Assembly (NCBI GenBank): GCA_013076295.1
Contig: RQOL01000855.1
Span: forward strand, 868,001 to 932,000
From: Sanderia malayensis
Lineage: Eukaryota > Cnidaria > Scyphozoa > Semaeostomeae > Pelagiidae
Length of the DNA stretch: 64,000 nt
Reading direction: 5' to 3'
The notes below the pieces were generated by a model. It worked only from the letters and a program-made list of their open reading frames with translations, was not told where the DNA came from and ran no database searches. Both the position numbers and the translations under genes were made by a program. This document shows, one piece after another, positions 31,271 through 44,600 of this stretch; within the stretch, counting starts at the first letter, position 1; every line of letters begins with the position of its first letter.

Positions 31271-34200
31271 GTTAATGTCCCAATTCCAAGTAATCTGTCT
31301 TCTTCTTCGATATCCAACCAAAACCAACTGAACAGTAATCAGTAATTTATTTCTCCATGGCACGTTGTTTTCTTCCCGTGTGGGAAATACTTCCTCTTCT
31401 CGCCTCTCTTTCAAGAAAAGCTACCATCTTGCAATCTCTATAGTGACGACACACCGTAAACATTATTGGTAATCATTATTGCGGTGTCGTGATGTTTTCC
31501 GATGGAAAAGGTCAATGTGTATCTCTAAGCACAGTCATAGTCAGTAATACATAAATGTCCCGACCCTTATGTATATGTTTTGGCTGGCCTGAAGGTATGC
31601 TACAATGAAACACGAACCTTTCGATTTCGAATAACGAAGATGTATTGAGAATTTATTTGAGATTGAGAACGAATGCTATAACCCTCTATGCAGAAATTTT
31701 CGCCATGCGGCGAGAGCGATTGATTGGAAACAATGGCTTGAAAACTCCCTTGTATTGCAGAAATTTGTCCGCGTTTTAATGATATTCAGGTCTCACATGT
31801 GTACGGCCAATAACAATATGCGTCTGTTTTGGTCTTCACGGGTTTTCTAGCACAACACATTCATTGAATGATTGCAGAACAAGTTACCATGAAATCTCAT
31901 GCCTGTGTTTCTGTAGATCCCAAAGATCCGTATGAATCCCCGAAGGGATGTCTGCGTTGATATGGTGGAATACAGGCAATCGCAACCACAACAAGCTGTT
32001 TGTGAAGCAATACAGAACTGTTTCCTCGAAGCTAACCACGAAGCTTGCTTCTAATTAGCAGAATCACCCGAGGCGTCTGCGGGTGTCTGCGGGGCCATTT
32101 AAAACTCTATGTGGCACGTGTACTTGCTCTATGCCTTCAGGGAGGAATCCACGTGAAAAGCCCACAACGAGATGAGAAAACCTGGTGAGAAGATTTGTGA
32201 AGGCAAGATAACAGAGTGAAACACTCCAAACAAACCATGAAGAGCTTTTGTTGGTCAAGGTGAGTACTCACTGATGTTTAAGCAAATTCCGCTGTCATTG
32301 GTGAGTTGCTTCAGTGTAAATTTACAGATGCGTCTCCTTGCGTAGTGGTATGAATGCCTTCTTAACATGTGCAATACATAGCACAAGAAAGTATCTCAAA
32401 GAGATGAAACTGGAGAGGAGGTGAGAGTGGCCGGGGGCCAGAGTGATTTGTTGATGTGCATTATTTTCAATCGTGCTCTGACGTAGGACATCAAGTCGTC
32501 TCGGAAACCTACTCAATATACCTTTGACGTCATAGCTCACAGTTGATAGACAAGAATATTCTATTCACTCGATACCAGGGATCTCTCTTTCATTTGTGAC
32601 GTGACTGTTGGCCTCCCTTCCAAAATGTCGTTTCGTCCGAGGATTCTGGCCTCTTCTTGGATGCTCGTCTGCCTATTTTTAAAAAGCAGCGAGCCTCCTT
32701 TCTATGCATGGTCTCCAAGGCGACCCACCTTTCGCCTCACCCGAGTATTCTGAGAATTTCCCACGCTATTTAATAAGAACCTTACAAACAAAGACAGCGA
32801 GTTTACCACTGAGTTTGATATTGTTCTCCTCGGAACGAAGTCGTCTTAATGTGTCCCTGTCAAGATTCGACTCCCAGTGCATCCATATCCAATCAGTTCT
32901 CGCAACGTGATCAACCACGATTTCATTTATCTTCTTCCATAACGGGCGCACGCTAGTTTAATAGCTCCGCAGTGTGCTTACAGCATCGTGGCACGTATAT
33001 TGTGTAAAACTATTTTCAGTTGTGTTGTTCATGGAGCAGACATACATCAGTGTATCCTTTGGGTTTATATCGTAAATTATTGGCTGTTTACTTGATTTCT
33101 TTACTACGTTGGTTCTTGCAATAAAGACGCCAATTTGGCTGGATCTACAAATTACAAATTCCCATTGCTGTGTTTGCTGTGTCGAACTGTGGTGAAAAGC
33201 TGCAGTACGTATATGATTTAGTAGGATTCGTATTAATTGTTATTATCAACCATACTTCGTGATGTATAGTTTGTAAATTGACCATTGGTCCTCTCTCGTT
33301 TCTGGCTCATTGCACAGACAAGTGAATTATGTTCACGGTTTCTCGATGTGCGCCATTTATTACCGCTTGCAAGTTGCTTAGCATTTTGGTATTCTTGTAT
33401 CAGTTATTATCGTATTAAAATGTTACTGACGATGATAATTCGTTATTAAATATCACAACTACAGTAAAGGGCCATGTTTTAGCCATGCAAAACCTGATGT
33501 ACTGCTGTTCTCGATGGCAGCCACTAAGTTTTCTACGGCTTGGTAGGCCTGCCAGCTCTTAGAGTTGGCCTAAAGCCATGGTCCAACTAGAAATAGAGAT
33601 TTGGTTTTTTCACGATGCACAAGTATAATTAGACAATAGGCTATCAGAAGTTTGCCTATTGCTGCCCCCTGACTCCTTTGGTTTTGAATGCTAGCACAGT
33701 TGTGCTTTGTGTGGGATGTGGAATAAATCCCGTTTCGAGGTTCGAGTCTTGCTTTTTGATGGATTAGATCATGGTTCGAGCCTTTTCCCTTGCTCATTGC
33801 CATTGCCATTGGGAAACTCGAGTTTTATATAGATCCGACGAGATTTTTATCCCTATCTAATGTGCTAGGACAAGCAAACCCGTTAGACCTTGGTCACTTT
33901 CTTGTGTTCTGTCTTTCAATGTTTGTTATTTCAAAACCAGTGCTCGTTTAAAGTTTCCCATTTAATCCATTCAAGTATCTGTGGCATTTGTTCTTGAACA
34001 TAAACAGAAGAAGATATATTGTATTTAAAACTATATTTAGGCTAAAGGATATTTTGGCCTGCACAGAAACAGAAGTGAAAGCTGGGATCATCCTGTTTTG
34101 TTTCGAATTTCAGCCTTGCATTGCATTCCGCCCCGCCTCACACACAACACGAATACATTGTCGTATTGAAAGGTGTGATGATGCAAGGTGCAGGCCCACT

Positions 34201-36601
34201 TGCGGTCGTGCCAAAGAGAGATTGAGTTGCAGAATACGTTCTTTGGTCTAGATTTACGTAATAACACAAACGATAATGTAATGTCGCTTGTTGGCAAAGG
34301 GTGAAATTTTCCCTACCTCGTGCCCTTGCGGTCAACAGCTTTACCATAAGCTCTCTTGCAAATCATTGAAACCTTCCAACTAATAGCATATTTGCATTGA
34401 GAGAGAGTCGGGCGTGCCTAGTTGAGTGCATATGAGAGCCAGGTGAAGAATGGACGCTGTCTGGAAGCATCGTCTGCAGGTTTGCAGTACGGTTGGAGAA
34501 GAGTGGGGTGGAGTGAACTTAATACACTGCTCTGCTTTTCGTTATAAGTCAGTTTGTTATTGGAAGCACTGTTAAATATCCAGGTACTTAGGGTACTCGA
34601 TAACCACACATCCTATCTTGTTTACCGTTATAACTATCAATGGACTTGGAAGCCACAAAGCCCGTCCACGATATTATATTTCAGTGTTTAAGCAGCTTTC
34701 GACCACAATTCCAGATTCTTTTATAGACTGGCTTTATGGCGATTGAGTATGGGTATGTCTACAGCATGATAAGATTCCCAACACATTGACACCTGACACA
34801 ATACAGTGATTATATTTTAAGTTTCTCGTCCACATTTAATATTTCAGTGTCTTTTTCTTTCTCACTTCGTTTTCTATAAGACTTGGGCGTTAATCTCTCG
34901 GGCCTGTTGTCATATTGTTTTTTGTGATCTCTTTCTGGATGATTATATACTCCTTTCAGGCTATCAATCTCCCTTAAGTCGAGTTGCCTGGAGTGTTTGA
35001 TCCTCACAAAAGCTGAAAAACACCCTCTGTGTGTGCACGTGCAGTCAAAGGATTGTTTGACTGGTGCTTTGCAAGTTTACTTGGTGTGAATTTATACGAG
35101 GGCCTGTTACTGTGAGCTAAGCCTTTGCGCAGACTTAACTGGCTTTTCAAACAGTTTTATTGAGTTGAATTGTAAAGGCTTTTCAATTCAACTCAACAAG
35201 GACTTTAGTTCGGTTATCTCGAACCCCAGCCATGTTGAGCAATTTTTCATTTTCCCTGTGAGTTCTTTACAATGCATTTCTAACATACAATCAAATTTGC
35301 ATAGTTCGAACTCGTGCAGTTTGAACAAAGAACTAATCCTTATAAAGCAAACCTTCTTCATTTCAAACACTTGCGCGCTTCTCCAGGGTGTTGGAATTTA
35401 TTGTAATCAGACAGAGTTGACTTGAGTTGTGAGAGTATTCAAATACAACTGATATATGGAAAAAGAAATCCTGTTTGAACATGCAAACCCTCAAGAGCCT
35501 CCCAATCAACATCGTCTGTCAACCCAAGTACATTTGAAAATCGAGCGAATACGAGGCAAAGTCAGAAACTTATTACATTCGATCGAAACTTATTATACAC
35601 AAACCTTATTGATTCACGAAACAAGCTTGTAAAGAGGATTCTCTGTTCTCTGCCTGAAAAGCTTATCAAAGTAGTTTTTGGGTTTCTGAATCTGATGATC
35701 TCCTTATTATGACGTGCGTTGCCATTCCTGTTTGCCACAAGTACAAAGTGGTCATTGTTTGACCCTTTGTGCCTTGTGTGTAATAATTTCTTTATGTTGT
35801 CATTGCAGACGTGACCAAGGCCAGGCTAATGCCCAAGATAAGTATTTGAGCTTGTGAAAACGCTCTTTTATCCCGCTGCAAATAACGTTTTATGAGATGA
35901 GCCAAGGTTTCGGTTACGTACGTCGTGTAACACATGAAGAAAGGACAATACATTGTAATACTGTGCCAAGTCTACTTCAACCTGTCTATGGGGATTGTGT
36001 GGGAGTAATGGAGTTTATGGGAGGCTTCAATAAGCCCCTTTTGATAAGAATAAAGTCTATAAGAATATTAAGGCCTTGTGAATATACTAAAGTCTATACT
36101 CAACATTGTTAAAATTTATGAATAATTTAAGAATAATGCTAATGTTCGTTTTATATTCGGGGTGTTGTGACCGTCATACATAAGAAAAACCTCTGTTATA
36201 TATTTTTGAATTTCCTTTGAACCCCACAGCTCCCAGTTTCCCATCCCAGCAGTGTGCAGGTTGACAAAAATACTTCCGTAAATGAATCGTCGGTATTTAA
36301 TCAATGAATGAATCACTAATTATTGGAAAATCAATCAAATATATTCATTTGTTTTTGCTGTATACACAGCTCAATTAGCAACAAAGAAGGGAATTTGGCC
36401 TGCCACGCAAACTTTCGAAATTGCTTTTCGTTCGCGTATAATTTGGCCAGTTTTACTTTGCAAACACTGAACTGACTCAATTGAACAATCCTAAAGACAT
36501 TCCCCTAATTTTTTGACCACGATTTTGGTGTGGTTAAACGGCCCACTTTTCCTGTATGTGCGTTGGCATTTGAAATGCATGAACGCCGTCTCATTGTTAT
36601 A
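31271..36601. other. Gene-poor region, left part
   Basis: 5.3 kb between TMED and the element at 36604. Only short frames without recognisable homology, domains or plausible exon chains are seen. Around 35200-35330 there are stretches like the ends of the pogo-like element at 16876 (GTTATCTCGAACC, then TAGTTCGAACTCGTGCA), suggesting an old degenerate copy. Confidence 0.4.
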
Positions 36602-36603
36602 TA

Positions 36604-37188
36604 CCGTATTTCCTCTATTAAGCGCCCACCCTCTATTAACCGCCCCCCTCCAATAAGCGCCCACCCTAAAATCAAAAAGTATGAAATAAGCGCCCCCCTC
36701 TATTAACCGCCCAGGGCGGTTAATAGAATTCTTACATTTTCACTGTTTGGTTCAAATAATAGCGTAGAAACATGTGAATAGACATCAATTCCTTTCTTTT
36801 ATCAATGGCAACATAAGCAAGTAGTTTAAGACCAAAGTTAGTCATTATATCTTAAAGAAAATATCCATTTTTAATGTTTGTCAATTCAATGTCCATGTGT
36901 ACGGCTTTACCATGCTGTCGCTTCTTCATTTCTTCTAAAAAATGCTAACATAGCATTTTTTAACGTATGTCAATAAATGACATTCGGAACTTTGTTATTA
37001 TTGATTATTGTTATATACTATTATTGTTAATATAAGATTATTGTTTTGTTTTTGAAGATGTTCAATTTTAAAATTTTAGGACTAAGAAATAACCGCCCCC
37101 CTCTAATAAGCGCCCCTCTCTAATAAGCGCCCGCCCAATTTTGCGAAATATTTAATAAGCGCCCGGGCGCTTAATAGAGGAAATACGG
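36604..37188. mobile_element. TA-flanked MITE (CCGTATTTCC family), 585 bp
   Basis: TIRs CCGTATTTCCTCTATTAAGC (left) and GCTTAATAGAGGAAATACGG (right), about 25 bp and nearly perfect, with TA on both sides. Subterminal arrays of TAAGCGCCC and TAACCGCCCCC occur at both ends. AT-rich centre without an ORF. The TA flank suggests Tc1/mariner-type mobilisation. Confidence 0.8.
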
Positions 37189-40100
37189 TATGTCTATTCA
37201 TCTGGGTCCTCTATCCCCAGTCGTATGCCCTGTGTGCCCTGTGACTGCGTGGTGCGTGCTTATAAATTGCATGGTCGCAGTCAATGTGTTCAATAGAGAT
37301 TCATTCATTTCAACGACGTTCATTCTCTCACTCACAACTTCACACAGAACAAAGTAACTCAGTCAATTCTACCAAACAGAGGCAGTTTCATCAGTCTGGA
37401 AGGTGAGCAACCGCAATTGTGGGGGAAATTTCAGTGAATTATCAATTGCTTTCATTCATAATTCATGCAGTGGTAAGTTTGAAATTATTCGTCGAATTTT
37501 CACGGCGTCTGGACTCGACGTACATTACCTTCTGAATTTATGGTTGTATTTTTCATTCCCAAATACGATAGATAGATATGATAGGCCTGATGTAATACTA
37601 TGTCACACCACACTCCCCAAGGACTAGTTTGCATTTATTCAGTTTTTAGCGTTCTTTATCTTTTATTTACATCTTTTCTGGGCCCAACCCATCTTCGGTA
37701 AAATTCACTGGTCTTAGTCGTTCTAGTCTACTTGTTAAACACTCCTCGTATATATTAGTTTTGTGGTAGTTTTATGGGGAAATAAACTCGCTTAGTAAAA
37801 TAGCGAGATGTGGGTGCCAATGTTTTCTACCTTGGTGTTACAATCGAGAAAAGTACGAATGTTTTCGTAATTCTTGAGCGCCACCACAAATTATATCGTC
37901 TCGACATATTTTTGCTTGAACTGGTTGGCAAAGGCAACCAAAGATATTATGATATTATGATTCATCAATCTGAGCTTTGTACGGTCACTTAGCTACAGAG
38001 TAAATTGCAAAGCAATAGGGATCAGCCATGCGTCCCTAACTTTTTTTCTTAGAATTATAAATCTTGGTTGCTTGCCATGAAAAAGCGACAACTTTCTACG
38101 GCGGTTTTTCCTCTATTTACATTCGTTCCAATTACATAATGTATTTGTTTCAGTCCTCAGGAAATATTAAAACGCCTATATCACTCAGTTGGAAGTTTTG
38201 TTTACTAAGGAACTTTTTTCAACACAATTGACGTTATCATTCATTTCGTACGAATAAAATAATTTGATTTATATTGATTTAGATGGGCCATCTTGCCTTT
38301 TCTTGCTTCTGTATTGCTCCATTTTGACTACCTAATGCAGAAATTTCTAGAAGCAAAGTAGCAGCCATTTTCAGTTGCGCAGATTCAAAAACCAATTCTT
38401 ACATAATTTCTGAAATCGGAAATCAATTAAAAGAAATGTTGGTCAATTGAAACTCGAACAATAAACAATGCGAAACATCGTTTGCCGCTTTCTCCTGACT
38501 CTGGCTTGTTTTATGTCGAGAAAATGCCACGCATATTTTTGCAAATGTTTATTTTTAAATTTGGTCACAACGATGGTGAGGTTTTGTGTTCACATTCAAC
38601 ATTGGCATAAATCAATCAAAAAGCAACTGTGCTTTATAAATACCGTGCAATATGAAATAAATACCAGGGGGAGGCAGGGAGGAAGGATAAATCTTTCAAT
38701 AAAATTTGGCCTACCTTTACACAGTGCTTCTAAAAAGGGAATATTTATGCATTTCAAAAGTGCTGTTAAATCAATGCTCAGAACCTCTAATGCCCATAGA
38801 AAACATCATCGCAGTATTGTGTAGCAATGAATTGGCCCCCTGGGGGGGCTTATTTAATTTTTACTTTTTGGACAGGTCTATTTACGGGGTTTTTTCAGTC
38901 CATCAATTTTGACAAGGAAAAATAAAAAATCAATTCGTCAAATTCAATAAAATTTGTGCAGAATACTCATGACTGATGTTTTCAAATTCTGTGTACTTGT
39001 TTGAAACGCATTAGCCTGCCAAATGCAGCACCTTGCTAACGTAGTGGTGGTTCTATGTAAGAGCACTTTAGCAGACAGAAGGACAGGAAATCAATTTTAT
39101 CTGCTTCCAGTTATCTTCTGGTTTTGAAAGGCTGCCAGTAGTAAAAACCACACCGTCCTAAGCTATTTCCGTAGCAGTTTTTGCTTTGTTTTGTTTGGGG
39201 TTTTTGGTTTATCTCGAATAGAAAGCGGTTTTGTAATCACAAAACGTTATCAGGCCAGTCTAGCGTTGTGGGTTGATCAAACGTGAACACTTGTCTCGAT
39301 TCCAGACAAGGCGTTCCGGGAAAGCTGCGGAGGACACATGTGCACCAACGCACAATCAGCTGTGAGTCATTTGCCCTCTGCCATTATGAATGTCTCTTTG
39401 TGAATGTAAACCAAACCAGAGACGTGCTTACTACGATTCAAATGAATTTACTGCGCAGGAGCCCTAAATGTGTGGGAGGGACTAATACAAGTTATACAGT
39501 GAAGACCCACATACGATGATCTTGATTCTTACGTTGGGCCTTTATTTGTTCTTAGCAACAAGACACATTTATTTATTTATCTTGGGATATGTAGTCTAAA
39601 GTTACATCAACGTCAATTTTAACAATTGTTAAATGGGTTGTTTTTATATGCCAGCTTTACTGTATTACGTGGATACAATTAGTAGGGCACGCCCTCCCTC
39701 TTCGTGGGCACGTAAAGATCCTATTTTACATTGTACTTGTGCACGGACACAAATCGCGAAATTGATTTTAACACCTTATTCTTTTGATTCATGATCAAGA
39801 AATTATACACTTTACAGGCCATGTCTCAAAATATCCAATTGACATCATATACTATAGAACAAGTTCCAGGCTTAATACCTTCCTTAGTCTGGTGAGGGTT
39901 TATTTGAGGTCACCACTTCGTGCTCTATCGCAGTGTTGCTGCACTGAAACTCTACCATGAAGGCTTAAAAATTGACGTCATCGTAGCGTTAAACGATCTC
40001 TCTTCTTCCTATTAGGTCAAAGCCAGTAGACGTGCTGTCGAAAGCTGATATACTGGACATATTCAAAACAAGTCAAAAATACGGACAGAATTCATAAGGA

Positions 40101-41658
40101 CGTTACTGGAAACGCCACGACTACAAGGTTACAAACATTTTTTATAAGAATACCTTAACTTATGGCGAGTGTCCTTTAGTTGATAAAGCATACTATGGCA
40201 ATAAAACTCTAACAGTAACAAGATAGTTAGCTAAAAACTTTCTGCTTTTCTCTTTCAAAACACAGTCAAAAGCGACTTCATCATATCAATAGTCTATAAC
40301 GTAGTGAGTGAAACGCATGCTCAATAATTCAATTTCATTCCCCGGTTCTTCGATCCAATTTCACGTTCCAAATATTATCGATGGTCTCTCCTTATTTCGT
40401 AATCGATGGTAGCATGTGCTGCTGCCTGTGTTATGCAACAATAATATCCGAATCAGATGGCATTTGTGTGTGAACCGAATATTGCATGAAAGTTTGTACG
40501 GCAAATCTTCCTGGGGTATGTATTGTAAAAACTCAAAAAACACAGACTATGAAAGGAAACATGCGGTAAAAATGTTAATAAACTCTGCAGGAATGAAGTC
40601 ATTTCTGGGAGACATCATCTCATCTCAACGCAATGTGTGTGTGGACAACATTGGGAGCGTTATCTTTAGTTTTACAATTGCAATTTATTTCGTTTCCATA
40701 GCATATAATTATCACACCCGTCGAAGAATTTTTTTCTTTTTTCTTTTAAAATATTCATTCAAACTCAAGGTCCGAGGCTAAATTCAAAGAAAACAGCTAG
40801 CAAACAGTTACAGTGTAGTAGCTCAATTGTCTAAACTTCCAAATATAGGGGATGGGCCTAAAATGAATCAAGGTCTCAGATTTTGGCAAATCTTTCGGGG
40901 AAAAGTCTGCTTTCTCTGGCAGGGAGTCAAAGCTATTGAATGTATTGGAATGAATGTATGAAAATGTTGGATGAATATGAAAGTATATTCATTTTCATTC
41001 AACATTTTCAATTAATCATCTCTTTGGTAAAACACAACTGAAATCAAAATAAAACAATTTAATTTGGATAATTTTTTACTCCGCGTGCGTGGGGAGTACT
41101 TTTTCTTTCTCTTCTTTCGGTGAATGAAAATATAAATATGAATGAGTGTGAATATGAAAATTCTGAAAAGGTTGACAGACTCAACAAATCAAATATCTCT
41201 GCTCTACTTCCGGCTCTGACCGGAACAATAATAGAAGCCAAGCTAATATTACACCCGTGTCGTAATGTTGCCGCTTCAACACAACCAACAAAACTATGCG
41301 TTTTATTTTCACACATCACAAGTCTCGTACTGCTTCACTTCTCGTGTAGTCAGCCATTACACAACAATAGATAGTAGCAGCAACATAGTAACAGTTGACG
41401 TGCTGCATATACCTTCAGAGTGGAGAAATTTTTATACTCCGGTTGTATTGCATTGAGTGATATACGGGTGAACCGTATCAATTTGATCCCACATCATATC
41501 AACAGTCTGTCAGTCAGTCACTCAGCATTGTCTGATAACAAGTCTTGAACACACAACGAACTTGAGTTGAGGAGAACTTCACTTTAATAACACGACGACC
41601 CTTAACTATTATTTTTATCATTGGAGATTTGTTTGACTTATTTGCAGATTTGAAGAAG
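37189..41658. other. Gene-poor region, right part, upstream of the astacin gene
   Basis: 4.5 kb with no recognisable coding exon. It has a TATAAA at 37261 and a possible untranslated exon ending in a GT donor at 37403. A good acceptor (TTATTTGCAG, ending 41647) lies 11 nt before the astacin ATG. Confidence 0.35.
37261..37266 (+). promoter_or_regulatory. Candidate TATA box for a distal astacin promoter
   Basis: TATAAA about 30 nt before a possible untranslated first exon (about 37291-37402, ending AG|GTGAGC). Splicing to the acceptor at 41647 would place the astacin ATG 11 nt into exon 2. Inference only. Confidence 0.2.
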
Positions 41659-44600
41659 ATGCACACGACATTTTCGATTGTATCTTTTGGAATATTTTAC
41701 ATCGCAACAACATTTGCATCATGGAGAGTTCAAGGCAGGCCACAAACAATTACCGCCATGGATCAAATTTTGACTGCCAATCTTCGAGACGACAGTGAGT
41801 GTATTATTCTATTATTCTCTTATTTTTCGTGTTTTTGTGCACATAATGTTCATGGTTGCTTGTGGCATTTTATTATCACAGTATACTGCCAGGTGTCGTG
41901 AAGTTGAGGGACTTTTGTGGCTGGCCTGTAAAGGTTGTTTTCCAAACGGATGCAATTCTCATTTTGAGCACTTAGCCTTCGGCAAAGTAGACTTGACGAG
42001 GAGGATTCTCGTTGTTTTCTTGTTGCCATGCATTCCCGATTATTCTACAGGCTTGCACTTCTCAACCCTGCATTTCTTGGTTTGCAAAATGGTCGGCCTA
42101 GCAAGGGCTAGACAACACATAACAGTTTCTGTCTGGCCGGTTTCTTAAAGCATTCGATTCAAAAGGTTTTCCTCCCAAGAATGCCCACCTTTACTGATAT
42201 TTGCTGCAGTTTTGACCGCTGAATAATATGCTTTCATTGCTAAGCAAGTCAATTTTTCGTTCGAAATTAATGGATATCAGAAACGTATGACTTTATTTAC
42301 CTTTGGGCACATCATAACCTATTTCATTCCCGTTTCTCCCCAAACAGCAACATTTAAAACCATGTTTCATGGCTGAATTTCGGCATTGAGAAATCAAATT
42401 GTTAGGAAGACGCGAAAAGTGCCTTGGCTGCAGCTAGCTCAAAAACCAACAATGTCGGCAAGTTAAATAAGACAAATATAGACATTGGAAATATTTGCTA
42501 TTTAATTGACTAGGTCGTCCTTTCAATTGCCAATTTGCTTTGTTTGCGAATTGTTCCTGCGCAAATTCTGTCTGAAACGAGTAAGTCTCGGTTTGTCTTT
42601 CTTTTGTTTGGCAATATGGAAAATGAAATAAGCACAGGAAGAGATATTTTATCGTTTACCAACCCTTTGAATATATAGACAACCGATTCTTGAATATTCC
42701 GTAAAATTCTTTCATACATCGGCGATAGGCAAATCTTGGGGAATTTCCAGCACTGGCTTGGCTGGAAGACTGCTGAAAAATATAATCCTGTAAACTTAGA
42801 CATTGACAAACTTGCCGAAATATCCACCATGCATATTTGAATTTTAGATAAAATCTGTTTTTTTTTCGTTAAACGTAGCTGAAACTATTTATTTCACGTT
42901 TTCTGGCAACTTCACAACCCTATTTGTTCCTAGTTTTGTTTTATTTCAAAGAAGCAGGAAGAAAAAGTGAAGGGTTTCTAAGGAATTTTGCGTACTCAAA
43001 TTTGGCAGCCAATTGAGGAATTTTCAGTATGTATTGAGCCTCAGCCGAAATTCTTTATATAAAAAGTATTGTTTTGCACCACAACAATTTTGTTTTAGAT
43101 ACTGATTCTATTATATGTGGACACTATGGTTTTGCCCGAATGTCAACGTTTCTCAACGCAATTCATTGTTTTCAAGATGTGCGAATGACGTGTCACTGTG
43201 AATATTAGTCTAAATGTCGTTCAGTTGAGCAGTTTCATCGTTTGATATTGTCAAAGTCCAACTATAAAGAGTGTATATGTAGAAACAATAAGATACACAA
43301 TCCGTTTTGTGCTTGTTAGTGCAACTTGAACAAGATAAATGAAATAGGAGAACCACCCTGCCTCTCCAATGGAAGGGACACTGGCTTATTGTGGCGTACT
43401 GAATTTGGACGAGATCAATGGTGTCAAACCAGTCATGACCACCTATTTTGCCGCACAGACACGGCTTTGATAGAGGGATCTGTCTAGAGGACTCCTTCAG
43501 TCAATCACCAATGCTTTGCAATCAGATAGAAACCTTTATCACCGATGCCTTGAGGTGTCCCGTTCAGCTGTAGTACACTCTTTGGGACTACTTTAGTCAA
43601 TCACCAATGCTTTGCAATCAGATAGAAACCTTTATCACCGATGCCTTGAGGTGTCCCGTTCAGCTGTAGTACACTCTTTGGGACTACTTCAGTCAATCAC
43701 CAATGCTTTGCAATCAGATAGAAACCTTTATCACCGACGCCTTGAGGTGTCCCGTTCAGATGTAGTACACTCTTTGGGACTACTTTAGTCAATCACCAAT
43801 GCTTTGCAATCAGATAGAAACCTTTATCACCGATGCCTTGAGGTGTCCCGTTCAGATGTAGTACACTCTTTGGGACTACTTTAGTCAATCACCAATGCTT
43901 TGCAATCAGATAGAAACCTTTATCACCGATGCCTTGAGGTGTCCCGTTCAGCTGTAGTACACTCTTTGGGACTACTTTAGTCAATCACCAATGCTTTGCA
44001 ATCAGATAGAAACCTTTATCACCGACGCCTTGAGGTGTCCCGTTCAGATGTAGTACACTCTTGTCTCTTTACATTGCTCTTCTCTCTACCGAGCGGTTAG
44101 ATGGATTAGTTCTCACTCCAAAGAGGTTCTCTACAAAGTTCCCCGAAGTCTAGTTTGAAAGAGTTTCCTAGTATTAATCTTTCTTTGTCTCTTTGTGACA
44201 AAGTATCTTTGTTGGGTATCCGCCTTGAAGATAGAGCCGCTTTGAACAGTGTGCTGTTGATATCAAATCACATTAACAGTGCTATAGGAGTAACATTGAA
44301 CGAATGGTGCATTGGATTTGGAAAGTTGTGTTCTATTTCGAGTCGCATAGTTAACATCGAGTTTACCATTGTTAGTCTGCGAGCTGTATCAGCGATCTTC
44401 TTAGCACAAATCCGCACTATGGTGTGTCCTCCTTCCTTTCAACAACCAGTATTGCCATGATCTCAGGTTTGGCTGAAATGAAAACCTTGTTTGCATTCAT
44501 TTATCGTCAGGCTTTAGGCGCATTGTTTATGATGGATACATGGAATGCTTGTGGCCTCTTGCTTTTGTGCCACACCAACCCGAGGCTAATGCTCCGTGAT

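Noticed and set aside
31118..31414. Longer N-terminal start for the TMED protein (Met at 31414)
   Set aside because: It would bury the signal peptide 48 residues in. The internal Met at 31270 starts a standard signal peptide and family-length protein.
43501..44062. CRISPR-like array of regular repeats
   Set aside because: The 96-bp units are head-to-tail without unique spacers, in an animal intron; it is a minisatellite.
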